From assembly GCF_027257155.1 (NCBI RefSeq), contig NZ_JAPWDU010000006.1, positions 62,001-126,000 of the forward strand: a stretch of 64,000 nt of DNA, written 5' to 3'. Below are positions 27,485 through 35,813 of this stretch, in pieces. The stretch is from Cerasicoccus sp. TK19100 (GTDB lineage: Bacteria; Verrucomicrobiota; Verrucomicrobiia; Opitutales; Cerasicoccaceae). The notes below the pieces were generated by a model, which was not told where the DNA came from, ran no database searches, and saw only the letters and a program-made list of their open reading frames with translations. Positions within the stretch are counted from its first letter, which is position 1. Each line of letters begins with the position of its first letter. The translations under genes were made by a program, and so were the position numbers.

Positions 27485-30400
27485 ATGAGTGATGAATCGA
27501 CCGCCCCCAAGATGACGGCCCCCCCCGGTCGCGCCTACGAAGTCCTGACGCCCGGTGAAAAATTCGGGGATTACCAGGTGCTCCGTTGCGTGTCCTACGA
27601 CTTGCTGGGCAGCCTGTATCGCGTCCGCAAACCGCGTTCCAAGGACGAGAAGACGGTGTTCGTCATGCCGCCGATTATCAAGTCGGACCAAGAGTTTCAT
27701 GAGCGCTTTGCGCAGATGGGGCCCAAGCTCTGCAAGCTCGAGCACCCGAATGTTTTTTCCTTTGAAGAGGCTGTGGTGGTCAAGGACCGCTTTACCTTTA
27801 TGGGAAAGGAGTTCGACGGGGAAAACCTCGCCGACTACCTGCAAAACTACGTCAACAAGCAGATCAAAGAGCGAAAAAGCAATCAGGACGAGCCCCGCGA
27901 ACTCGTGTCGGACTTGCCTATGGGCCTGCCGGCGGACGACGTTACCTCGATCCTTAGCCAGACGCTTGAGGGCCTGGCCTACCTGGCTGACAAGAAAATC
28001 CAGCACTACAATCTCAACCCGACCAACATCCTTCGTGCCAAAAATGGCTCCATCAAGGTGGCCGGTTTCGGCCTGCTCAGCCTGATCGGGCAAGAGCGCT
28101 TTGAGGCAGTTGTCTCTGCCGGGATTCCGCCGATCGCCCTCGGCGGTCGCGCGATTCGCATCAACACGGTGGACATCCTTTCGCCCGAGGTCCGCCAGGG
28201 TAAACCCGCTGACGCCCGCTCCGATGTTTACGCCCTTGGCATCACCGCCTACTGGCTGCTCACTGGCCGCAAGCCGACCGCGGATTACGTGCCACCGAGC
28301 GAGGTGGTGCACGGGCTTAGTGAGAAGTGGGACATCTTTATCGCCAACTGCCTGGACCGCGAACCGGAGAAGCGCTACCAGAGTGTTAACAAGGCCAAGG
28401 ACGACTTTGAGAATTTCGAGAACATCCGGCCGCTGCGCAACAAGTCGCAGAAGGCGTCGATCGGCACCACCGACACGAAGACGGTTTTCCGGCACTTGGA
28501 TTTTATTCCCGTGCCGAAGAAGCTCCAGGAAAAGGGCACCAAGACTGCCAGCGCATTCCGACTGGCTGTGGTGGGGGTGGTGCTGCTGATTTTTGGCTCG
28601 TTGATCTTTTCGGCGATCAATGTCATGCTGGATGATTCCTTTCCCGATGGGGTGGTGGCGATTAAGACGCCCGACGGCCAGGAGCCGCGGCTGAGCTTTG
28701 CGCTGGAGCCCGATAACGTCGGGGTGAAAATCTCTGGCACGACACACAACTTCATCGTTCGCGATGGAAAGCTGGATCTGAATATCTTGCCGGGCTCGTA
28801 TCGCTTTGCCTTTACGGCACCGGGATTTGATTCCCACTCGGAGCTGATTCAGATCGATAAAGAACCGCTCCAGAAAACCATCAAGCTCAGGCCTGCCCTG
28901 GTGGATGCCGTGTTCGTCAGTGAGCCCAGCGTGACGCTGACCGCCGTGGACGCTAGCGGTAAAGAATTTCCATTGGGAGAAACGGACGCCAGCGGTCAGT
29001 TGGTGGCCAACCAGGTGATCGTCGCCGGTGACTACACGATGATCGCGGATAAGGCCGGCTATTCGCCGACCAAGTCTGGCCCCTACACGCTCTCCTCGAG
29101 AGAGGCCAACACGGTGCAGGTGCCGATCGAGGCCATCCTCGGTGTGCTCCGCGTGAAGTCCGATCCGTCCGGCGCGGATGTTTTCTACGGCGACCGCCAG
29201 CTTGGCAAAACGAACGTCACCCTGCAGGATCTGCCCGTCAACGAGGAGTTCCTGCTCACGGTCAAGCTGGATGGCTACCGCGACAAAACGCTCGCCGTCA
29301 CCGTGTTGCCGCAGACCAAGGATATTCTCGATTTCGGGACGCTCACGCCGCTCTCCGGTGAGATCGCGCCCGTGATCCTCTTTGGCGGCAAGGAGCCGAC
29401 ACCTGAGCAGTTGAAAAGCGTTAAGATAACGGGCGTCAGTAGAAACAGCCAACTGGGCGAGCAGACTTTTTCCGCCGACGCCAGCAGCATTGCCAACGGC
29501 CAGTTCCGCATCCAGGGAGTCCGTGAGGGCGAGGTGGAGATGACCGTTTCGCACCCGGATTATTATGACGTCAGTAAGACCTTCTCGTTAGGCAACAATG
29601 TCCGCGTAAAAGTGCCGTATGACATGGAGCCGCTGCCCGCGATTTTGACCTTGGCCCCCAAGCCGGCCAACGAAGATTGGGTCATCACGCTGGATGGCAA
29701 AAAGGTAAAGCTTCCCGAGATGCAGGCTCCGCTCAAGCCAGGCGTAAAACACACCCTTTCGATTGGCAGCAAAGACTACTTTGCCCAGAGCAAGAGCTTC
29801 ACGCCCAAGCCCAATGAAAAGATGAGCTGGGCACCGGAGATGGTGTTGATCCCCAGCCCGGAAAGTGGGCAAAACTACGAAGTGCCGTTCATCGACATGT
29901 CGCTGGTTTGGATCGCGCCCGGGTCGTTCTCCATGGGCAGCCCGCCCACCGAGCCGTCTCGCTTGCCCGAGGAAGGCCCCGTCACGCAGGTCCGCCTTAC
30001 GCGCGGTTACTGGATCGGCGCTCACGAAGTCACCCAGCAGCAGTATACGGATGTCATCGGTTTCAACCCCTCGCGTTTGCAGGGTAAAACCCGGCCGGTA
30101 GAGTACGTGAGCTGGAATGAAGCCATGGCCTATTGCCGCAAGCTCAACGAGCGCGAGCAGGAGGCAGGCCGCTTGCCTGCTGGTTATGAATACCGCCTGC
30201 CGACCGAGGCCGAGTGGGAATATGCCGCGCGCGCCGGGTCCACGGCTCCGTTCCACTGGGGTAATACCGCCACGGCAGAGAATGCACATTTCCAAGGGAC
30301 CTATCCGCGCGATTTCGAGTCCAGCGATGTCGACGCCGAGGACGACTACGGTGCCAAAGAAGTTGGCCAATATCAGCCCAATGCCTGGGGACTATACGAC

Positions 30401-30637
30401 GTCCATGGCAACGTCCGCGAGTGGTGCTTCGACGACTACAACGCCCGCCTGCCGGGCGACGAGGTCACGGACTGGGTCCGCCTGCAGGACGGCAGCCGCC
30501 ACCCTGTTCGCGGCGGTGGCTGGGAAGACTTCGCCATCCGTTCCCGCGCCGCTTCCCGCAGCGAGGGCCTCAGCGAAAACTTCCGCAACGCCAGCACCGG
30601 CTTCCGCGTCGTCCTCGCCCCCGCGATCGCGGAGTAG
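27485..30637 (+). CDS. membrane pseudokinase-PEGA-FGE-fold fusion protein
   Basis: A 1050-residue protein. Residues about 22-310 have a Ser/Thr kinase fold, but the catalytic loop reads HYNLNPTNIL instead of HRDLKPxNIL, DFG reads GFG, and the beta-3 Lys position is Met, so phosphotransfer is not expected. A single membrane segment lies near residues 357-380. Extracytoplasmic PEGA-like beta repeats follow (clear at 552-600, LRVKSDPSGADVFYG). Residues about 800-1045 are a formylglycine-generating-enzyme (SUMF1) fold: WIAPGSFSMGS, EVTQQQY, YRLPTEAEWEYAARAG, NVREWCFDDY, GFRVVL. The two catalytic Cys of true FGEs are replaced (WEDFAIRSRAASR), so this domain is probably for binding. Confidence 0.9.
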   Translation: MSDESTAPKMTAPPGRAYEVLTPGEKFGDYQVLRCVSYDLLGSLYRVRKPRSKDEKTVFVMPPIIKSDQEFHERFAQMGPKLCKLEHPNVFSFEEAVVVKDRFTFMGKEFDGENLADYLQNYVNKQIKERKSNQDEPRELVSDLPMGLPADDVTSILSQTLEGLAYLADKKIQHYNLNPTNILRAKNGSIKVAGFGLLSLIGQERFEAVVSAGIPPIALGGRAIRINTVDILSPEVRQGKPADARSDVYALGITAYWLLTGRKPTADYVPPSEVVHGLSEKWDIFIANCLDREPEKRYQSVNKAKDDFENFENIRPLRNKSQKASIGTTDTKTVFRHLDFIPVPKKLQEKGTKTASAFRLAVVGVVLLIFGSLIFSAINVMLDDSFPDGVVAIKTPDGQEPRLSFALEPDNVGVKISGTTHNFIVRDGKLDLNILPGSYRFAFTAPGFDSHSELIQIDKEPLQKTIKLRPALVDAVFVSEPSVTLTAVDASGKEFPLGETDASGQLVANQVIVAGDYTMIADKAGYSPTKSGPYTLSSREANTVQVPIEAILGVLRVKSDPSGADVFYGDRQLGKTNVTLQDLPVNEEFLLTVKLDGYRDKTLAVTVLPQTKDILDFGTLTPLSGEIAPVILFGGKEPTPEQLKSVKITGVSRNSQLGEQTFSADASSIANGQFRIQGVREGEVEMTVSHPDYYDVSKTFSLGNNVRVKVPYDMEPLPAILTLAPKPANEDWVITLDGKKVKLPEMQAPLKPGVKHTLSIGSKDYFAQSKSFTPKPNEKMSWAPEMVLIPSPESGQNYEVPFIDMSLVWIAPGSFSMGSPPTEPSRLPEEGPVTQVRLTRGYWIGAHEVTQQQYTDVIGFNPSRLQGKTRPVEYVSWNEAMAYCRKLNEREQEAGRLPAGYEYRLPTEAEWEYAARAGSTAPFHWGNTATAENAHFQGTYPRDFESSDVDAEDDYGAKEVGQYQPNAWGLYDVHGNVREWCFDDYNARLPGDEVTDWVRLQDGSRHPVRGGGWEDFAIRSRAASRSEGLSENFRNASTGFRVVLAPAIAE

Positions 30638-30705
30638 GGGCGGGGGAGTTAGTCGCGTTTGCAGCGCAGCTACTTTACTGGCCTTCGTTTTTTCGGCTGG
30701 AAGCG

Positions 30706-30759
<54 letters not shown>

Positions 30760-30762
30760 TGC

Positions 30763-30795
30763 TTAGTTTAGTTCTTGGTTGTATGCTTGGTTGAG
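30763..30795. repeat. single-arm heptamer array, TTGGTTC type, at a gene 3' end
   Basis: TTAGTTC, TTGGTTG and a further TTGGTTG after a five-base break. The sequence resembles the arms found between rpmC/rpsQ and rplN/rplX. It overlaps the stop codon and last codons of the minus-strand gene, encoding the Asn/Gln-rich tail. No complementary partner arm was found nearby. Confidence 0.55.
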
Positions 30796-31404
30796 TTGGT
30801 CGATGTCGGATTCATCCATTTTCCATCTCTCCAAATATTCTTCAAATCGGTCCCGCGTGTTAAGGTAACGAATCATCCATCCTATTTCTTCTCTCCCCAT
30901 GCCCCAGGACGCAGCTACTGCAACCTTTCCTCTTAAATTTAGTTCTGGGCTAATACTCTTCAACTCTTGAGCTATTGGCTTGAGCAGGGAGTATTCGCCT
31001 TCTATCTCAGAAGTATAGAGTTCGATTTCGTCAGAGATATCGGGATTGAGTTCTTTCATCTCGTCGTAGTCAAATGCCCGAGGTATCACATCGCAGGTAT
31101 AAAAACGAGCGGCCTCAAATATAGGGTCGGCTATAGCTACAATGTGCTGGTTCGGATATTCTGTGATTAGCCTCTGAATCAATCGTTTAGTCAATTCTAT
31201 CGCGTGATCTAGAGGATTAATTCCTTCTTTAATTTGGCGCTTAACGTCCAGCTGGTCTGACGGGAGCTTAGCGCACTGGGCACACAATCCGCCGAACCTT
31301 TCTGCGGTTGCAGGGAGAATCATCGTGTCGCAAGCAATGCAGTTGACTCTGGTGGTGGTCATTTTCTTTTGCAGAACAGTATTTTTAAGCGACGAAATCG
31401 TCAC
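30763..31404 (-). CDS. hypothetical CxxC zinc-ribbon protein
   Basis: A 213-residue protein with CIACD and CAQC pairs near residues 22-44, a likely zinc ribbon, then an alpha-helical body rich in Glu and Ile (LTKRLIQRLITEYP, EYLERWKMDESDIDQL). No family recognised. The GTG at 31404 overlaps the stop of a 60-codon frame in a GTGA junction; an ATG at 31362 is the alternative. It is clearly more AT-rich than its neighbours, suggesting recent acquisition. Its Asn/Gln-rich tail comes from a heptamer array. Confidence 0.65.
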   Translation of the reverse strand: MTISSLKNTVLQKKMTTTRVNCIACDTMILPATAERFGGLCAQCAKLPSDQLDVKRQIKEGINPLDHAIELTKRLIQRLITEYPNQHIVAIADPIFEAARFYTCDVIPRAFDYDEMKELNPDISDEIELYTSEIEGEYSLLKPIAQELKSISPELNLRGKVAVAASWGMGREEIGWMIRYLNTRDRFEEYLERWKMDESDIDQLNQAYNQELN

Positions 31405-31583
31405 TCAACAGTTTGGATTGTAGCGCGCTTGGTATTGGGGAGTTTGTGGATGGTCAGCTCAGCAATAGTCAGGCGTTCTATGAATCCTAGGAGTATTGGT
31501 TGACCAGCAGGCAGTAAAGTACTTTTAAACGGAACCTGGCAAATGTGACGAGCACCAAGGCGTAAAAACTTGTTCATCGTCAC
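31401..31583 (-). CDS. possible small protein upstream of the zinc-ribbon gene
   Basis: A 60-codon frame starting MTMNKFLRLGARHI and ending TIQTVE. Its stop overlaps the next gene's GTG start (GTGA), an arrangement typical of coupled genes. No motif or family is recognised and composition is AT-rich. It may be a real small protein, a remnant, or chance. Confidence 0.35.
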   Translation of the reverse strand: MTMNKFLRLGARHICQVPFKSTLLPAGQPILLGFIERLTIAELTIHKLPNTKRATIQTVE

Positions 31584-31602
31584 ATTTCTGAAACCACGCC
31601 TT
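31541..31602. other. interleaved inverted repeats (possible pseudoknot)
   Basis: AAATGTGACGA at 31541-31551 pairs perfectly with 31577-31587. AAGGCGT at 31557-31563 pairs perfectly with 31596-31602. The order A-B-A'-B' is that of an H-type pseudoknot. It lies in an AT-rich gap of about 310 bases (31405-31715) whose only gene candidate is the 60-codon frame. Confidence 0.5.
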
Positions 31603-31677
31603 AGTAATCGAATTACCGAGCTGTGTGTTGGCTACACCGCGTCATGGCCAACCCAACGCAAGTGCGTCTTTAAAAAA

Positions 31678-31707
31678 ATCCGCACTCCGCAATCCGAAAT
31701 CCGCAAT
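31678..31707. repeat. single-arm heptamer array, CCGCAAT type
   Basis: Four tandem units: ATCCGCA, CTCCGCA, ATCCGAA, ATCCGCA. It lies eight bases beyond the stop codon of the minus-strand exported-protein gene. The same heptamer forms the array before rpsS at 43138. No inverted partner. Confidence 0.85.
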
Positions 31708-31715
31708 GGTCATGG

Positions 31716-33164
31716 CTACATCCGGTGCTGGGCCATTTGGTCGGCGGTCCAGACGGGGCCTTGGTCGGCGCGGTATTCGTTCCACATGGTTTCGACGTAG
31801 GGGCTGAGGGAATTGGTGCCGCGGGTGGGGCGCTCGGGGTGGTTGAAGTAGCGGTCACAGTAGTCGAAGAAGGCCTCGTGGTTCCACAGCTCGCGGCCGT
31901 CCATGATCAGCGCCGCCAGGGCGAAGCCAGGGGCGACGCCGCCATTGATGTCGCGGTAGACGGCACCCATGCTTTTGTTGTCGGATTGCGGTTTGTAGGC
32001 GTGGCGAATGCCCCACTCGGGCAGGCCAATGTCGGCCTCGGTGTAGGGGGCGGCCTGGCCGGCTTTGACGTTGCGGTGGTCGGGGGCCCAACGGGAGCTG
32101 TTGGTCAGCTCGACCTCGGCCTGAGAGACATAAAAGTAATTTTGGTCCTCCTGGAATTCGACGCCCAGCCCGAAGGTGCGGTCCCACTGACCAACGTTTT
32201 TCATGTGCTGGTTGTCGAGCATGATGCCGCTGAAAAGAATGGGCCACTTGCGGCCGAGGGCGTGCCCGCCGTTCGCGCGCCAGCCGCCGCCGTTGTCAGC
32301 GATTCCGGTGCAATCGATGCCATACTGGATGAGATACATGGCCAGCTCGCGCTTTTGTGCCTCGGGGATGCTGGTGTTAACGGCAAGGCTGGCGTCGACA
32401 ATGAGATTGCCCATGTCGCGCCCGTAGTTGGGCATGTGCTCGGAGGGGTGGACCATCGCGCCAAGGTATTCGAAGGCATGGTCGACCCAGGGGCGCTTGA
32501 TGCTGTCGATGAGCTGCGGCACGTTGGGGGTGTTCGACGGAGCGGGCAGGTTTTTAAGCGCGCTCCAGTTGACGTCGGCCAGCGTGAATTGAATGGCCTT
32601 GTCTGCTCCGGCATAGGCGGGGCGAAAGGCGTTGGCGGGCGGGGCAGCGGGCAAAACGGTCAGCAGTCCGGCGCTGCGCGTGACGGGGCGGGGTGCCTTG
32701 GTGCCGCCGTTAAAGCGCGGGGTGCCGGGCTCGGCGTCGTTTTTATCGTTGTAGAGCCAACTGGTCATCGAGATCAGCGTCGAGTTGACGGGCAGGAGCA
32801 GCGGGTTGTCTGCCGCGACAGGCATGCCGTTGGGCAGGCCAGCGTTGAGGGACTCATCGTAGTTGCCCAGGGCGTCGTCGTAGCCCTGCTTGTTGCGGTC
32901 GGCACCGCCAGCGAGCGGGTTGACCATGGAGCCGTTTTGACCGCGGCGAGGAGTGAAGTCAGGAGAGTTTTTATCGTTGGTGATGCTGATGACCTCCACG
33001 GGGCCGACAACCCACGGATCCCCCGTCACGAAGGTGCCCGACTCGGCGGGTGCGCGTAGTTTCCACGTGATGCCGTTCGAGGTAATCGTATCGGTAACGG
33101 CGGCGTTGGCGACGCTCACAAGCAGCGTGGCGAGGGTGACGAACAGGGGGAGTTGCTTCAACAT
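31716..33164 (-). CDS. hypothetical exported protein, 482 residues
   Basis: Signal peptide MLKQLPLFVTLATLLVSVANA with cleavage after ANA. The mature protein is rich in Trp, Asn and Gly, with stretches such as HPSEHMPNYGRDMGNLIVDA, GIDCTGIADNGGGWRANGGH and AYKPQSDNKSMGAVYRD, suggestive of an alpha-toroid or carbohydrate-active secreted protein. I do not recognise the family. It stands alone between unrelated genes. Confidence 0.85.
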   Translation of the reverse strand: MLKQLPLFVTLATLLVSVANAAVTDTITSNGITWKLRAPAESGTFVTGDPWVVGPVEVISITNDKNSPDFTPRRGQNGSMVNPLAGGADRNKQGYDDALGNYDESLNAGLPNGMPVAADNPLLLPVNSTLISMTSWLYNDKNDAEPGTPRFNGGTKAPRPVTRSAGLLTVLPAAPPANAFRPAYAGADKAIQFTLADVNWSALKNLPAPSNTPNVPQLIDSIKRPWVDHAFEYLGAMVHPSEHMPNYGRDMGNLIVDASLAVNTSIPEAQKRELAMYLIQYGIDCTGIADNGGGWRANGGHALGRKWPILFSGIMLDNQHMKNVGQWDRTFGLGVEFQEDQNYFYVSQAEVELTNSSRWAPDHRNVKAGQAAPYTEADIGLPEWGIRHAYKPQSDNKSMGAVYRDINGGVAPGFALAALIMDGRELWNHEAFFDYCDRYFNHPERPTRGTNSLSPYVETMWNEYRADQGPVWTADQMAQHRM

Positions 33165-33307
33165 TTCGCGTTATATATCACATGGTTGATGCCGGTTCTG
33201 CAATCATATTTGCGAAGATCAAGCATTTGACGAAGTCCGTAAATTTGGAATATTGTCGCGACTTCTTTGATTGCCAGCACGCGATAGAGCTTTTACTTCT
33301 ATTGGTC

Positions 33308-33796
33308 ATGGATATGCAGCTACTCCTAGATTTTATTCAGGAACACCAAACGGTCGATGAATGGTGGCTCGCGATTGACGGCAAAATCATGGATAATCCG
33401 GTGCCGAGCCATGAGGTGAAGCGTATCTGTGAAGAGCTGCCGCGCTCGCGTATTCACGTGATGCACGTCATGCACGAGGATTCTGAGGACGCCAGCTGGA
33501 TGGAGGTGCAGGCCAAGAGTGCCCCGCGCGAAGGGGGCTTCGAGGCCAGAGCACTGGCGGAAGCCAATGGCCGCATCGACAACCTGGAGGCAAAGGTCGA
33601 GCTGCTCCAACATACGCTCGATGCAATGATTGACATGCTGCGCGAGCTCGACAGCTTTGAGGACTTGCGCAAGCTCCTGGATGAACGCTCTGACTTCATT
33701 CACCAGTCTGAGGAGGCCCTGATCGCGCAGACCATGGCCTTCGAGGAACGTAACGCAGAGCTGGAGCAGAAACGCGAGGACATGGGCCTCGCCTAA
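33308..33796 (+). CDS. hypothetical coiled-coil protein
   Basis: From the ATG at 33308 the product has 162 residues: an N-terminal globular part (EWWLAIDGKIMDNPVPSHEV, reminiscent of GYF-like domains) and a C-terminal coiled coil from about residue 78 (NGRIDNLEAKVELLQHTLD). The frame opens at 33182, but the upstream part is AT-rich and unlike the rest. It precedes the STAS gene by 18 bases, suggesting a small signalling operon. Confidence 0.7.
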   Translation: MDMQLLLDFIQEHQTVDEWWLAIDGKIMDNPVPSHEVKRICEELPRSRIHVMHVMHEDSEDASWMEVQAKSAPREGGFEARALAEANGRIDNLEAKVELLQHTLDAMIDMLRELDSFEDLRKLLDERSDFIHQSEEALIAQTMAFEERNAELEQKREDMGLA

Positions 33797-33814
33797 AGTT
33801 GATTTTACTTCCCT

Positions 33815-34114
33815 ATGGTTAACGCCCAACAAAAAGATGATACGTTAGTGCTTACGATCGAGGCACCGGTGATTGATGCTAGTAATGCCGTGGCCGTTCG
33901 CCAGGCGCTGGAGGAGTCGATCAATAAGCCCGGTGGCAAGGTTGCCGTGGATTTGCATCAGGTTACCCTGATTGACAGTGCCGGTGTGGGCGTTTTGTTA
34001 GCCGTGTCGAAATACAACCAGGAGCGCATTGCCCTGACGAATGCGACGCCCTACGTGCACAGTGTGTTGAAGCTTCTGCGCCTGCAGAAGATGTTCAACA
34101 TGGCCGATCTCTAG
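33815..34114 (+). CDS. STAS domain anti-sigma factor antagonist
   Basis: A 99-residue STAS domain (SpoIIAA/RsbV-like). The motif TLIDSAGVGVLLAVSK carries the conserved phosphorylatable Ser. Such proteins bind an anti-sigma kinase when unphosphorylated and free a sigma factor. No anti-sigma kinase or sigma gene is adjacent, so its partner is elsewhere. It converges on rho. Confidence 0.93.
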   Translation: MVNAQQKDDTLVLTIEAPVIDASNAVAVRQALEESINKPGGKVAVDLHQVTLIDSAGVGVLLAVSKYNQERIALTNATPYVHSVLKLLRLQKMFNMADL

Positions 34115-34140
34115 GGCCAGCGGCCGAGCGGGCTGGCCCG

Positions 34141-35298
34141 CTACATGTCGAGCAAGCGCAGGAACTCGGCGTTGTTCTTGGTAGTGCCCATGCGCTCGAC
34201 GAGAGTCTCGGTGGCGTCGAGGGGCTTCATTGGCGAAAGTGCGCGGCGGAAGAAGCCGACCTTGTCCAGGACTTCCTTGTCTAGCAGGAGCTCTTCTTTG
34301 CGGGTGCCGGAGGCATTGATGTTGATCGCGGGCCAGAAGCGAAGCTCGGCGGCCTTGCGGTCGAGGACCATCTCCATGTTGCCCGTGCCCTTGAATTCCT
34401 GGAAAATCAGGTCGTCCATGCGGGAGCCGGTTTCGATCAGCGCGGAGGCAATGATTGTCAGGCTGCCGCCTTCTTCGGTGTTGCGGGCAGAGGAAAAGAG
34501 CTGGCGTGGCTTTTCGAGCGCGCGGATGTCGAGACCGCCAGTCATCGTACGGCCGCCGCCGCCCTTGGCGGAGTTGTGTGCGCGGGAGAGGCGGGTAATG
34601 CTATCGAGCAGCAGGATGACGTCCTTGCCGACTTCCACCTGGCGCTTGGCGCGCTCGATGGCGATCTCGGCCACGCGAATGTGGTTTTCGATATTTTCGT
34701 CGTTGGACGACGCGTAAATCTCGGCCCAGGGTAGATCGCGCTTAAAGTCGGTGACTTCCTCGGGGCGCTCGTCGACGAGGAGCACCATCACGAGCATCTC
34801 GGGGTGGTTTTCGTGCGCGCCTTCGGCGATGTCTTTTAAAAGGGTGGTCTTACCGGTGCGGGGCGGGGCGACGATCAGTCCGCGCTGGCCCTTGCCCACG
34901 GGGCAAAATAGGTCGAGCACGCGGGTGGTGAGGCGGCCGTCCTTGCACTCGAGCTTGATCTGGTTGTCGGGCGCAATGGTGGTCAGCTGCTGGAAGGGGT
35001 AGCAGTCCTTGCGCTTATCGACGGTGAGGCCGTCCACCTTTTCGATAAATTTGACCTTGGGGTTGGGGAAGCGGTCGTCGTGATGGGCGCTGGCGGTGAT
35101 CCAGTTGCCGCGCTTGAGCTTGAAGCGGCGGATCATCTCGCGCGGGACGAAGGGATCCGTCTTGCGCGTGCGCCCGTTCTTACTGGGGTCGAGGAGTTGT
35201 CCGGTCTTGTTGTTAGCCGGTTCGAAGACGCCCTCTACCGTCACGGTGTTTTCCGCGCGGCCGTTGGCTTCAGTGGTGTTCGCTTCAGTTTCGCTCAT
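34141..35298 (-). CDS. rho: transcription termination factor Rho
   Basis: A 385-residue RecA-type hexameric helicase. After about 30 low-complexity residues comes the RNA-binding cold-shock-like domain (GVFEPANNKTGQLLDP, FVPREMIRRFKLKRGNWI), then the ATPase with Walker A APPRTGKTTLL, Walker B VILLLDSITRLSRA, the GGGGRTMTGGLD loop, and RRALSPMKPLDATETL. The N-terminal helical Rho_N domain and long inserts of many Rho proteins are missing, so it is a minimal version. Confidence 0.96.
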   Translation of the reverse strand: MSETEANTTEANGRAENTVTVEGVFEPANNKTGQLLDPSKNGRTRKTDPFVPREMIRRFKLKRGNWITASAHHDDRFPNPKVKFIEKVDGLTVDKRKDCYPFQQLTTIAPDNQIKLECKDGRLTTRVLDLFCPVGKGQRGLIVAPPRTGKTTLLKDIAEGAHENHPEMLVMVLLVDERPEEVTDFKRDLPWAEIYASSNDENIENHIRVAEIAIERAKRQVEVGKDVILLLDSITRLSRAHNSAKGGGGRTMTGGLDIRALEKPRQLFSSARNTEEGGSLTIIASALIETGSRMDDLIFQEFKGTGNMEMVLDRKAAELRFWPAININASGTRKEELLLDKEVLDKVGFFRRALSPMKPLDATETLVERMGTTKNNAEFLRLLDM

Positions 35299-35813
35299 TG
35301 GTTGAGACTAGGCAATACGATAGGCGTAGCCCGGGAAGGGAGGTTTCTAGCAGAAGGACCCAATAAGTGGGTCGCGGAGTCGGTAACGGGCGAAGGTTGA
35401 TCGGGCAAACTAGGCCGTCGTGTCACACTGGGGCACCGCTTTCGCTATCGTAAGCAATTTCATGGCGTAGGCGCGTGGCGGGGGCAAGCTTTAATTTTTT
35501 GGGGTGGATTTTGGCCCTAGAGACGGAAAGGGGAGTTTAAACTGGAAGATCGGGAAGAACGAGAAGCATTGGCAAAGGGTTTTAATTCTAACAGAAGGCA
35601 GCAAAGGGAGCAAAGCCAACAGATACATACTTCTTTGCTAACTTTGCTGCCTTCTGTTAAAAAAATTGCGGTGCTACTACCCGATCTTCCTGTTTTATCA
35701 ATGCGATCTCCTAAGTTTTAGCTGGATTGATCACGCCGGACTTGTTGCCATATTGGCATTCCGGCCGCTGAAGCGACCGGAGCACGTTATTGCGCGGAGC
35801 ACATTTTTTAATT
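35299..35813. other. intergenic region between rho and DUF3859-like gene
   Basis: About 515 bases without a supported gene. It holds the rho promoter region, a small GACCCA/TGGGTC hairpin near 35347-35363, and a nested inverted-repeat element at 35544-35690. No RNA gene was recognised. Confidence 0.6.
35544..35690. repeat. nested inverted-repeat element
   Basis: Inner arms 35589-35615 and 35633-35659 are 27 bases, complementary at 25. Outer arms GGAAGATCGGG (35544-35554) and CCCGATCTTCC (35680-35690) are perfect. Inner arms contain AGCAAAG twice with a nine-base period, so this is a relative of, not identical to, the heptamer plan. Confidence 0.88.

Noticed and set aside
27455-29554. 699-codon antisense frame
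   Set aside because: Runs opposite the pseudokinase fusion gene; no motifs, His/Gly/Arg/Val-rich composition expected from the complementary strand of GC-biased codons.
29880-30637. Functional formylglycine-generating enzyme for the sulfatase
   Set aside because: The fold is present but both catalytic cysteines are replaced.
31725-33059. 444-codon plus-strand frame
   Set aside because: Mirror of the exported 482-residue protein, which has a proper signal peptide and amino-acid composition.
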